This document shows, one piece after another, positions 1 to 5,579 of a DNA stretch of 5,579 bases. This stretch comes from Actinomycetes bacterium. GTDB taxonomy: Bacteria > Actinomycetota > Actinomycetes > Mycobacteriales > Mycobacteriaceae. The DNA is taken from contig JAEZDV010000372.1 of the NCBI GenBank assembly GCA_023417985.1, positions 1 through 5,579 of the forward strand, given 5' to 3'. How positions within the stretch are numbered: position 1 is the stretch's first letter; every line of letters begins with the position of its first letter. The notes under the pieces are model-generated. The model was not told where the DNA came from and did not search any database. It was given only the letters and a program-made list of their open reading frames with translations. The position numbers were made by a program, and so were the translations under genes.

Positions 1-1116
1 GTCGTTGGCCCCTGCGCGGGCCGCCGGGGCGTTCGGGAGCGCGCTCGCCTCGCCTCCGTACGGCGTTCCCGGACCGACGACCGACAACCCGTGGCGTTGC
101 CCCGCGACAGCGTGCGTGGCGAGCCAATCACCGAGAGCACCGGGCTCGACGATCCCGCCGCGCACCTCGAAACCTTCCTCGGCTTCGGGTTCGGTAGAGG
201 CGAGTGTCTCGAAGAGGCGATCTCGCAGCACCCGGAACTCGAGGTCGTCGAACAAGCGGTGGATGCGATCTCGATCCCATTGAGCCAGCGCGAGCTGGTC
301 CGGGGAGTAGGGCAAGGCCACGTCGCGCACCATCTCGGTCAGCTGCCGGTTGAGCAGGACGTTCGACAGGTTTTCGCGGAGTGCATCGCCGGTCTTGCCG
401 CGCACCTCGTCGACCCGATCGACGAGCCCGCTGAGGCTGCCGAATTCCCTGATCCACTTCGCGGCGGTCTTCTCCCCGACCCCGGGGATGCCGGGCAGGT
501 TGTCGCTCGGGTCGCCGCGCAACGCAGCGAAGTCCGGGTACTGCGCCGGCGTCAGTCCGTACTTCTCCTCGACCGCCTCGGGGGTGAACCGGGTGAGGTC
601 GGAGACGCCACGCCTGGGATAGAGAACGGTGATGTCGTCGTTGACGAGCTGAAGCGCGTCGCGGTCACCCGTCACCACGAGCACCTTGTATCCCAGCGCG
701 TTCGCTTGGGTCGCGAGTGTGGCGATGAGGTCGTCGGCCTCGTAACCCTCGATCGCCATGACGGGGATGCCCATCGCGCCGAGCACATCCTTGGTGAGTT
801 CGATCTGGCCTTTGAACTCGTCGGGTGCGGCGCTGCGCTGAGCCTTGTATGCGGCGAACAGCTCTGCGCGGAAGGTTTTGCGACTGACGTCGAAGGCCGC
901 AGCGACATGCGTGGGCTGCTCGTCGCGGAGCAGATTGATAAGCATGGAGGTGAACCCGTACACCGCGTTGGTGGTCTGCCCACTGTGGGTCTTGAAGTTC
1001 TCCGCCGGCAGTGCGTAGAAGGCACGGAACGCCAGGGAGTGTCCGTCGAGAAGCAGAAGGGTCGGGCGGGCGTCGGCGGCCGCGGTGGGTGTGGTCGAGG
1101 TAGATGCACGGGTCAC
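1..1116 (-). CDS. polA: DNA polymerase I, N-terminal part (5'-3' exonuclease domain), runs off the left edge
   Basis: Replication and repair polymerase that removes RNA primers and fills gaps. Only the first 372 codons are present; the polymerase domain lies beyond position 1. Reading the complement from GTG at 1116 gives an open frame with 5'-nuclease motifs in order: LLLLDGHSLAFRAFYAL (residues 20-36, metal ligand D24), AAFDVSR (73-79), GYEADDLIATLA (124-135), VVTGDRDALQLV (147-158) and the helix-hairpin-helix region GDPSDNLPGIPGVGEKTAAK (201-220). The nuclease domain ends near residue 305; residues 315-372 begin the linker or vestigial 3'-5' exonuclease region. From memory the sequence is close to mycobacterial PolA, including YALPAENFKT and the HRLFDDLEFRVLRDRLF segment. 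GTG 1116 is chosen because it lies just before a plausible variable N-terminus and sits at a leaderless-type distance from a -10 box; an in-frame GTG at 1146 is the alternative. No frameshift or lost catalytic residue is seen. Confidence 0.96.
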   Translation of the reverse strand, partial: MTRASTSTTPTAAADARPTLLLLDGHSLAFRAFYALPAENFKTHSGQTTNAVYGFTSMLINLLRDEQPTHVAAAFDVSRKTFRAELFAAYKAQRSAAPDEFKGQIELTKDVLGAMGIPVMAIEGYEADDLIATLATQANALGYKVLVVTGDRDALQLVNDDITVLYPRRGVSDLTRFTPEAVEEKYGLTPAQYPDFAALRGDPSDNLPGIPGVGEKTAAKWIREFGSLSGLVDRVDEVRGKTGDALRENLSNVLLNRQLTEMVRDVALPYSPDQLALAQWDRDRIHRLFDDLEFRVLRDRLFETLASTEPEAEEGFEVRGGIVEPGALGDWLATHAVAGQRHGLSVVGPGTPYGGEASALPNAPAARAGAND

Positions 1117-1123
1117 GGGGCTC

Positions 1124-1153
1124 AGTCTAGGGACCGGGCCCGACACCCGTCGA
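1124..1153 (-). promoter_or_regulatory. Candidate polA promoter, leaderless type
   Basis: On the minus strand TAGACT (1129 down to 1124) fits the actinobacterial -10 pattern TANNNT. It is followed by seven bases and then the GTG start at 1116, the spacing expected if transcription starts on the G of the start codon. A weak -35 match, TCGACG (1153 down to 1148, four of six bases of TTGACA), lies 18 bases upstream. No convincing Shine-Dalgarno sequence precedes the GTG, which agrees with a leaderless mRNA. The motif positions are seen; promoter activity is inferred. Confidence 0.55.
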
Positions 1154-1186
1154 AGGCCCGAGTCCGCCCACCGGTCGCTCCGGTTC

Positions 1187-1206
1187 CGGAAACACAGGTG
1201 TTTTCG
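1187..1206. repeat. Imperfect inverted repeat in the polA-livH intergenic region
   Basis: CGGAAACAC (1187-1195), a two-base AG spacer, then GTGTTTTCG (1198-1206). The nine-base arms are complementary at eight of nine positions. A dyad of this size between divergent genes could be an operator for a dimeric regulator. It lies upstream of both candidate -10 boxes, about 60 bases from the polA one and 63 from the livH one. Its left arm contains one of the GAAAC motifs also found in the phased cluster to the right. No specific regulator can be assigned. Confidence 0.4.
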
Positions 1207-1209
1207 TGG

Positions 1210-1236
1210 GACACGGAAGCGAAACACGTGGGAAAC
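1210..1236 (+). promoter_or_regulatory. Phased half-sites resembling a GlnR operator
   Basis: Three five-base boxes occur at an exact 11-base period: GACAC (1210-1214), GAAAC (1221-1225) and GAAAC (1232-1236), separated by six bases each time. Published GlnR sites in actinobacteria consist of gTnAC and GaAAC boxes separated by six bases, so arrangement and half of the boxes match; the first box departs at its second base. The cluster ends about 32 bases upstream of the candidate livH -10 box, a suitable place for an activator. Nitrogen control of an amino acid or amide importer would make sense but is inference. The same cluster shows as a near direct repeat, CGTGGGACACGG (1205) and CGTGGGAAACCG (1227), 22 bases apart. 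Confidence 0.4.
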
Positions 1237-1268
1237 CGTGGATGCCGGTGCAATTCGGTCATTGCCGC

Positions 1269-1274
1269 TAAAGT
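1269..1274 (+). promoter_or_regulatory. Candidate -10 box for the livHMGF operon
   Basis: TAAAGT fits TANNNT and is the best such hexamer on the plus strand between the phased boxes and the livH start. No good -35 hexamer lies 16-18 bases upstream, as expected if an activator bound at 1210-1236 is needed. It predicts a transcript start near 1281 and a 5' leader of about 60 bases. I saw no obvious riboswitch or attenuator in that leader. Confidence 0.35.
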
Positions 1275-1330
1275 GCGCTCTCACGACACCGCCCAGGCGT
1301 CGTTATCGACCTACATCTGCACCCGATTCG

Positions 1331-1335
1331 GGAGG
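1331..1335 (+). promoter_or_regulatory. Ribosome binding site that sets the livH start
   Basis: GGAGG lies six bases before GTG 1342. The reading frame is open much further upstream (to about position 91), but that stretch is antisense to polA and intergenic DNA, so this strong site decides the start. Confidence 0.85.
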
Positions 1336-1341
1336 ACCTGC

Positions 1342-2700
1342 GTGGCCCCTACGGTGAGGCTCCGGCGACGACGATGGGCGTCCGGATTCCAACTAGTGCT
1401 TTTTCTTCTAGCAGTGATGTTCGGCCTCGTGGCGGGAGGAGGAGCCGCCGCCGCGCAAGACCCTCCGGACCCGTCGCCCACGGGTACAACAGCTCCTCCG
1501 GAGGATTCTCAGGTTCCCGACGACGCCGTGACGGTCCGCGGCACCCTCAACAACGCAGGCGACAGGCTCGACGGTGTGACCGTCCGGGCGTCGGACGCCG
1601 CGGGTGAGATTGTCGCCGAAACGGAATCCGCCGACGGTGGGCGGTGGGAACTCGCGGTATCGCCCGGCACGTACGTCTTCGAGGTGGTTGGGGAAAGCCT
1701 CCCCGACGACGTGAGCGTGCAGTCGACCGTCAGCCGTGAGGTCGCCGCCGGTCAGCCCAACACCGTGATCTTCTCCTTCGGTGAGGCACGGTCCGGGTCG
1801 AATGTGGCGTTCGCGGAGACACTGATCCGCACCGTCGTCGACGGTCTGCGATTCGGTCTGATCATCGCGATTGCCGGCGTCGGCCTGAGCCTGATCTTCG
1901 GAACGACGGGTCTGACGAACTTCGCGCACGGCGAGCTGGTGACGCTGGGCGCGGTCGCGGCCTGGGTGTTCAACGTCAGCTTCGGCATCCAGCTGATACC
2001 CGCCACGATCCTCGCGATCATCGTCGGCGTCATCATCGGCTGGCTCAACAACTCTCTGGTCTGGGCGCCGCTACGGCGGCGGCGCACCGGCCTGATCGCT
2101 CAGCTCGTGGTGTCGATCGGTCTTGCCATCGCATTGCGGTACCTGATCCTCATCTTCTTCTCCGACCGCACTCAGCCCTACAACGACTACCAAGCACAGC
2201 GTCAGCTCCAGTGGGGTCCTCTCGCGATCACTCCGATCAATCTCGCGTGCATCGTGATCAGCCTGGTGGTGCTCGTGGGCGTGGCCCTGCTGCTCCAGCG
2301 CACCCGCATCGGCAAGGCGATGCGCGCGGTGGCCGACAACCGGGACCTCGCCGCATCGTCGGGCATCGACGTCGAGAAGGTGATCCGCTTCGTGTGGGGT
2401 CTCGGCGGTGGACTCGCCGCACTCGGCGGCGTGCTGTTCGGTCTCTCCGAGCTCGGCGGACGCGTCCAGTGGGAGATGGGATTCAAGCTCCTCCTCCTGA
2501 TGTTCGCCGGGATCATCCTCGGCGGGCTCGGAACGGCCTACGGCGCGCTGCTCGGCTGCGTCGTCGTCGGGTTGCTCGTGCAGTTGTCCACACTGGTGAT
2601 CAATCCCGATCTGAAGTACATCGGCGGCCTGCTGGTACTCATCGTGATTCTGGTCATCCGCCCTCAGGGCATCCTCGGCAGCAGAACAAGGATCGGGTGA
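1342..2700 (+). CDS. livH: Branched-chain amino acid type ABC importer permease, LivH family, with an extra N-terminal extracytoplasmic domain
   Basis: Inner-membrane permease that pairs with LivM to form the import channel. 452 residues from GTG 1342, against roughly 290-310 for ordinary LivH. Residues 1-38 look like a signal peptide or anchor: RLRRRR (6-11), a hydrophobic core (about 16-31) and an Ala-rich end (AAAAQ, 35-39). Residues 39-60 are a Pro/Asp/Thr linker. Residues 62-146 look like a small beta-sandwich of the carboxypeptidase-regulatory or Cna-B type: VTVRGTLNNAGDRLDGVTVRA, then DGGRWELAVSPGTYVFEV. The permease proper starts near 156 and keeps LivH hallmarks: GLSLIFGTTGLTNFAHGE (181-198), a cytoplasmic ATPase-coupling loop GKAMRAVADNRDLAASSGID (324-343) and a C-terminal IRPQGILGS (439-447). 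About eight hydrophobic segments are visible. First gene of the operon; livM follows after three bases. Substrate unknown; the family includes amino acid, urea and amide importers. Confidence 0.92.
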   Translation: MAPTVRLRRRRWASGFQLVLFLLAVMFGLVAGGGAAAAQDPPDPSPTGTTAPPEDSQVPDDAVTVRGTLNNAGDRLDGVTVRASDAAGEIVAETESADGGRWELAVSPGTYVFEVVGESLPDDVSVQSTVSREVAAGQPNTVIFSFGEARSGSNVAFAETLIRTVVDGLRFGLIIAIAGVGLSLIFGTTGLTNFAHGELVTLGAVAAWVFNVSFGIQLIPATILAIIVGVIIGWLNNSLVWAPLRRRRTGLIAQLVVSIGLAIALRYLILIFFSDRTQPYNDYQAQRQLQWGPLAITPINLACIVISLVVLVGVALLLQRTRIGKAMRAVADNRDLAASSGIDVEKVIRFVWGLGGGLAALGGVLFGLSELGGRVQWEMGFKLLLLMFAGIILGGLGTAYGALLGCVVVGLLVQLSTLVINPDLKYIGGLLVLIVILVIRPQGILGSRTRIG

Positions 2701-2703
2701 CAC

Positions 2704-3693
2704 ATGGACCTCCTCGCTGTTCTCCAAGTGTCCTTCGCACAGATGATCGGCCCGTCGGCCATCTTCTATGCGCTCCTCGCAATCGGTCTGAATCTCCACT
2801 TCGGTTATGCGGGCCTGCTCAACTTCGGCCAGATCGGCTTCGCGCTGCTCGGCGGCTACGGCGTAGGCATCATGACCGTCACCTACGGCCAGCCGCTGTG
2901 GGTCGGTGTACTCGTCGGGCTCGCCCTTCCGGCGCTGCTCGCTCTGCTCCTCGGCATTCCGACCCTCCGACTCCGAGCCGACTATCTCGCGATCGCCACG
3001 ATCGCCGCGGCCGAGATCCTGCGGTTGGTGTTCCGGTCCACCGCCTCCGACTCCGTCACCGGCTCGACCCGCGGACTGTGGGGTTTCGCGGGTCCTTTCA
3101 CCGCGTGGAGCCCGTTCGATTCCGGTAAGCAGTACAACCTGCTCGGCATGCGCTTCTACGGCGACGATCTGTGGGCCATGGTGGTCGGCTGGACGCTCGT
3201 GTTCGTCCTGTGCGGCGTGATCTACCTGCTTTCGCACAGCCCGTGGGGACGCGTCCTCAAGGCCGTCCGCGAAGACGAGGATGCCGCCCGCGCCCTCGGC
3301 AAGAACGTGTTCGTCTACAAGATGCAGGCGCTCGTGCTGGGCGGCATGATCGGTGGCCTCGGTGGCATCTTCAACGCGCTGCAGACCAAATCCATCAATC
3401 CGGACTTCTATTCCACCGCGCAGACGTTCTTCGCGTTCGGCGCGCTGATTCTCGGCGGCGCAGCCACCGTCTTCGGCCCGGTCCTCGGGGCGATGCTGTT
3501 CTGGTTCATCCTCACACTCCCGGACGCATTCCTGCGCCAGGCGATCTCCGGACCCGATCCCCTGCTCTCGCTCACCGAACAGCAGGTCGGGGCGATGCGA
3601 TACGTCCTCCTCGGCATCCTCATCGCGGTGATGATGGTGTTCAGGCCACAAGGAATCCTGGGCAGCAAGCGGGAGGTACAACTCGATGCCTGA
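2704..3693 (+). CDS. livM: Branched-chain amino acid type ABC importer permease, LivM family
   Basis: Second channel subunit, partner of LivH. 329 residues, normal for the family. Visible hallmarks: IGLNLHFGYAGLLNFGQIGF (27-46), LRLRADYLAIATIAAAEI (in the 90s to about 110), a cytoplasmic coupling loop GRVLKAVREDEDAARALGKN (182-201) and a Gly-rich helix GGMIGGLGGIFNAL. Eight to nine hydrophobic segments can be traced. It ends with FRPQGILGSKRE, nearly the same tail motif as LivH, which fits their being paralogous permeases. ATG 2704 is three bases after the livH stop; only a weak AAGGA-like site (about 2688) precedes it, so translation is probably coupled to livH. The last eight bases overlap livG. 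Nothing looks truncated. Confidence 0.94.
   Translation: MDLLAVLQVSFAQMIGPSAIFYALLAIGLNLHFGYAGLLNFGQIGFALLGGYGVGIMTVTYGQPLWVGVLVGLALPALLALLLGIPTLRLRADYLAIATIAAAEILRLVFRSTASDSVTGSTRGLWGFAGPFTAWSPFDSGKQYNLLGMRFYGDDLWAMVVGWTLVFVLCGVIYLLSHSPWGRVLKAVREDEDAARALGKNVFVYKMQALVLGGMIGGLGGIFNALQTKSINPDFYSTAQTFFAFGALILGGAATVFGPVLGAMLFWFILTLPDAFLRQAISGPDPLLSLTEQQVGAMRYVLLGILIAVMMVFRPQGILGSKREVQLDA
3672..3676 (+). promoter_or_regulatory. Ribosome binding site for livG inside the end of livM
   Basis: GGAGG nine bases before ATG 3686, inside the last codons of livM. It supports the long livG start that adds about 33 residues before the ATPase domain. Confidence 0.75.
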
Positions 3694-4702
3694 CACCACC
3701 ATCCGTACTCCCCTCACCCGCGAGCAGCGGATAGCCGTGTTCGCGGATGTCGACCACCGCCCGGGGAGCCCGAAACCCGATCCGATCCTGGTGGTGGACA
3801 ACGTCTCCCGGACCTTCGGCGGGCTCAAGGCTGTGGACGTCGACCATCTCGAGATTCAGCGCGGCTGTATCACGGGTCTGATCGGGCCCAACGGTGCGGG
3901 CATGACGACACTGTTCAACCTGCTCACCGGCTTCGATCATGCCGATTCCGGCACCTGGGCCATGGACGGCCGATCGCTCGGCAAGATGCCTCCGCACCGG
4001 GTGGCCCGGCAGGGCATCGTCCGCACCTTCCAGCTGACGAAGGCCCTGTCGAAGATGACGGTGCTCGACAACGTCCGGCTCGGCGCGCGCCACCAGACCG
4101 GTGAACGCATGGCGGGCGCGATGCTGCCGTGGACGTGGCACGCGCAGGAACGAGCCATCACCGAACGTGCGCGCGAACTGCTCGACCGTTTCAATCTCGA
4201 AAAGAAGGCCGACGACCTCGCCGGTTCGCTCTCCGGCGGGCAGCGCAAGCTACTCGAGATGGCACGCGCTCTGATGACCGATCCGACGATCGTCATGCTC
4301 GACGAGCCGATGGCCGGGGTGAACCCCGCCCTGACCCAGAGTCTGCTCGGGCACATCAAGTCGCTGTGCGACGACGGGATGACCGTGGTGTTCGTCGAGC
4401 ACGACATGGACGTCATTCGTGACATCTCCGACTGGGTGGTGGTAATGGCCCAGGGATCGGTGATCGCCGAAGCGCCCCCGGACCAACTCGCCGAAAATAC
4501 CGCGGTCGTCGACGCCTATCTCGGCAGTCACCACGACCAGGCACTCGAGTTCGACGACGAAGGCAACCCGGTGGGAGCGACCGCGGAACTCGCCGAGGTT
4601 CTTGCCGAGGCAGAGGCTCAGGTCCTCGAGTCCGGAGCCGACCTGTCCGACCCGGACGCGGTGCCTTCCACCGAACCACCCGCATCTCAGGAGAAGTCAT
4701 GA
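3686..4702 (+). CDS. livG: ABC importer ATPase, LivG family, with a methionine in place of the Walker A lysine
   Basis: Cytoplasmic ATPase that pairs with LivF to power LivHM. 338 residues against about 255 for typical LivG. The ATPase domain spans roughly 34-281: Walker A region GPNGAGMTT (67-75), Q-loop RTFQ (Q116), signature LSGGQ (182-186), Walker B IVMLDE (202-207), LivG-typical MAGVNP (209-214) and H-loop VEHD (H239). Residue 73 should be lysine but is methionine: the codon at 3902-3904 is ATG, one base from AAG. The lysine normally holds the ATP phosphates, so this subunit's own site may be impaired; all other motifs are intact and the frame is clean. There are 33 extra N-terminal residues and an acidic 57-residue C-terminal tail (282-338) rich in Glu, Asp and Ala. 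It overlaps livM by eight bases and livF by four. Family assignment is firm; activity is uncertain. Confidence 0.94.
   Translation: MPDTTIRTPLTREQRIAVFADVDHRPGSPKPDPILVVDNVSRTFGGLKAVDVDHLEIQRGCITGLIGPNGAGMTTLFNLLTGFDHADSGTWAMDGRSLGKMPPHRVARQGIVRTFQLTKALSKMTVLDNVRLGARHQTGERMAGAMLPWTWHAQERAITERARELLDRFNLEKKADDLAGSLSGGQRKLLEMARALMTDPTIVMLDEPMAGVNPALTQSLLGHIKSLCDDGMTVVFVEHDMDVIRDISDWVVVMAQGSVIAEAPPDQLAENTAVVDAYLGSHHDQALEFDDEGNPVGATAELAEVLAEAEAQVLESGADLSDPDAVPSTEPPASQEKS
4689..4693 (+). promoter_or_regulatory. Ribosome binding site for livF inside the end of livG
   Basis: AGGAG five bases before ATG 4699, within the last codons of livG. With the ATGA stop-start overlap it fixes the livF start. 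Confidence 0.75.
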
Positions 4703-5517
4703 GCGACACCCCGCCCGCCGGGTCCATGACCCCGGCCGAATCGGCCGCCACCCCCGAAGAGCACGCACGACTGGCAGAGGGCGCGCTCGTGCGGGCGGAC
4801 GACGTCGTCGCCGGCTACTTTCCGGGCGTCGACATCCTCCGCGGCTGCAACTTCTTTCTCCGCGAGGGCGAGATCGTGGGCATCATCGGCCCGAACGGTG
4901 CCGGCAAGTCCACCTTGCTCAAGGCGTTGTTCGGCCTGATCCCGGTGCGGCGCGGCGAAGTGACGCTCCGAGGTGAATCGATCACCTCGGCTCCGGCCCA
5001 CGTCCTGGTGCGCAAGGGTGTGGGATATGTTCCGCAGACGCAGAACGTCTTCCCGTCGCTGACCATCGAGGAAAACCTCGAGATGGGAATCTATCTGCGA
5101 CCCAAGCAGTTCGCCGAACAGTTCGATCGGGTCTCGAGTCTGTTCCCCCTGCTCGGGGAACGCCGCAAGATCAAGGCGGGAGCCCTGTCCGGCGGCGAGC
5201 GGCAGATGGTGGCGATGGGCCGCGCCCTGATGATGGATCCGTCGGTACTGCTTCTCGACGAACCCTCGGCGGGCCTGTCACCGATGTTCCAGGACGAGGT
5301 GTTCATCCGCTGCAAGAAGATCAATGCCGCGGGCGTGTCGATCATCATGGTCGAACAGAACGCGCGGCGCTGCCTGCAGATCTGCGACCGCGGGTACGTG
5401 CTCGATCAGGGACGTAACGCCTACACCGACACCGGGTCCAACCTCATGCACGACCCCAAGGTCATCGAGTTGTACCTCGGTACCCTCGCGGGCAGCAAGG
5501 AGAAGAAGACCCCCTGA
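4699..5517 (+). CDS. livF: ABC importer ATPase, LivF family
   Basis: Second ATPase of the importer. 272 residues, slightly longer than the usual 235-250 because about 28 residues precede the ATPase domain. Motifs in order: Walker A GPNGAGKST (64-72) with K70 present, Q-loop GYVPQTQNVFPSLTIEENL (109-127), signature LSGGERQ (163-169), Walker B VLLLDEPSAGLSP (183-195) and MVEQNARRCL (217-226). Glutamine (Q220) stands where many ABC proteins have the switch histidine; EQN is usual in LivF, so this is a family trait. The tail ends DPKVIELYLGT and then Lys-rich GSKEKKTP. The start overlaps the livG stop in ATGA, so translation is coupled. Last gene of the operon; a strong hairpin follows 22 bases after the stop codon. 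Confidence 0.95.
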   Translation: MSDTPPAGSMTPAESAATPEEHARLAEGALVRADDVVAGYFPGVDILRGCNFFLREGEIVGIIGPNGAGKSTLLKALFGLIPVRRGEVTLRGESITSAPAHVLVRKGVGYVPQTQNVFPSLTIEENLEMGIYLRPKQFAEQFDRVSSLFPLLGERRKIKAGALSGGERQMVAMGRALMMDPSVLLLDEPSAGLSPMFQDEVFIRCKKINAAGVSIIMVEQNARRCLQICDRGYVLDQGRNAYTDTGSNLMHDPKVIELYLGTLAGSKEKKTP

Positions 5518-5518
5518 C

Positions 5519-5530
5519 GCGGATATCCGC
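5519..5530. repeat. Perfect 12-base palindrome just after livF
   Basis: GCGGATATCCGC reads the same on both strands and starts two bases after the livF stop codon, followed by AAAA. With no loop it is a poor RNA hairpin, so a protein site or chance are the alternatives. No known factor can be named. Confidence 0.4.
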
Positions 5531-5539
5531 AAAACTCGA

Positions 5540-5575
5540 CGGGGGCCGGGGGGGAATTTGGGTGTCCGGCCCCCG
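5540..5575. terminator. GC-rich hairpin after livF, probable transcription terminator
   Basis: CGGGGGCCGG (5540-5549) pairs perfectly with CCGGCCCCCG (5566-5575) around a 16-base loop. The position, 22 bases after the livF stop, suits an operon terminator. No T-run follows within the four bases before the window ends; many actinobacterial terminators lack one. On the minus strand a TTTT run follows the stem after five bases (5534 down to 5531), so it could also stop a convergent gene from the right. Confidence 0.65.
5543..5562 (+). other. G-quadruplex motif overlapping the terminator hairpin
   Basis: Four runs of at least three G (5543-5545, 5548-5550, 5552-5554, 5560-5562) separated by two, one and five bases meet the usual quadruplex pattern. 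The runs share bases with the left arm and loop of the hairpin, so the two structures would compete. In such GC-rich DNA this may be chance. Confidence 0.35.
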
Positions 5576-5579
5576 GGGG

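Noticed and set aside
672..1109. A 145-codon minus-strand frame near the polA start
   Set aside because: Out of frame with polA and low complexity (Pro, Ser, Arg); the polA frame carries all the conserved motifs.
1..1116. Possibility that the minus-strand gene is a stand-alone 5'-3' exonuclease rather than full PolA
   Set aside because: The frame stays open past the nuclease domain into a linker region (residues 315-372) like that of PolA and reaches the window edge without a stop. The polymerase domain itself is not visible, so a small doubt remains.
1225..1230. CACGTG hexamer in the intergenic region
   Set aside because: A six-base palindrome of this composition is expected by chance in GC-rich DNA, and it falls between the phased boxes without independent support.
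91..1341. Upstream extension of the livH frame, which would give an 869-residue protein
   Set aside because: It runs antisense through polA and across the intergenic region. A strong GGAGG precedes GTG 1342, directly followed by a signal-like N-terminus.
2071..3828. A 585-codon open frame on the minus strand opposite livH and livM
   Set aside because: It lies entirely antisense to two well-supported permeases. Its product is rich in Glu, His, Asp and Arg with no recognisable domain, which is typical of a shadow frame opposite hydrophobic genes in high-GC DNA.
5347..5365. Gln instead of His at the LivF switch (H-loop) position
   Set aside because: The MVEQNA form is the usual one in LivF proteins, so on its own it is not an anomaly; it matters only together with the LivG Walker A change.

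Overview
The window is high-GC DNA, with G/C-ending codons dominant throughout. It comes from an actinobacterium of the Mycobacteriales, most likely Rhodococcus, Nocardia or a relative. The main support is the partial DNA polymerase I on the minus strand, whose N-terminal 5'-nuclease domain closely resembles (from memory) mycobacterial PolA. Genus is an inference.

Layout: positions 1-1116 (minus) hold the first 372 codons of polA, which runs off the left edge. A 225-base divergent intergenic region (1117-1341) follows. It holds an apparently leaderless polA promoter, a cluster of 11-bp-phased GAAAC-type half-sites that resembles a GlnR nitrogen-control operator, an imperfect inverted repeat, and a candidate -10 box for the rightward operon. 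Positions 1342-5517 (plus) are a tight four-gene operon, livH-livM-livG-livF, for a branched-chain amino acid type (HAAT family) ABC importer: two permeases and two ATPases. Junctions are a 3-nt gap, an 8-nt overlap and a 4-nt overlap, so translation is probably coupled. After livF lie a 12-bp palindrome and a strong GC-rich hairpin that probably ends the operon; the window stops just beyond it.

How the genes work together: LivH and LivM form the membrane channel, and LivG and LivF form the ATPase pair. No substrate-binding protein is encoded here, so it must lie elsewhere, and the substrate (branched-chain amino acid, amide, urea or other) cannot be settled from this window.

Two features stand out. 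LivG carries methionine in place of the nearly invariant Walker A lysine (GPNGAGMTT, residue 73), although all its other ATPase motifs are intact. LivH carries about 150 extra N-terminal residues: a signal-like segment, a Pro-rich linker and a predicted extracytoplasmic beta-sandwich domain ahead of a normal-sized permease. I see no phage, IS, CRISPR, tRNA or rRNA, and no evidence of a wholly new system; this is a nutrient importer with unusual details beside a housekeeping gene.
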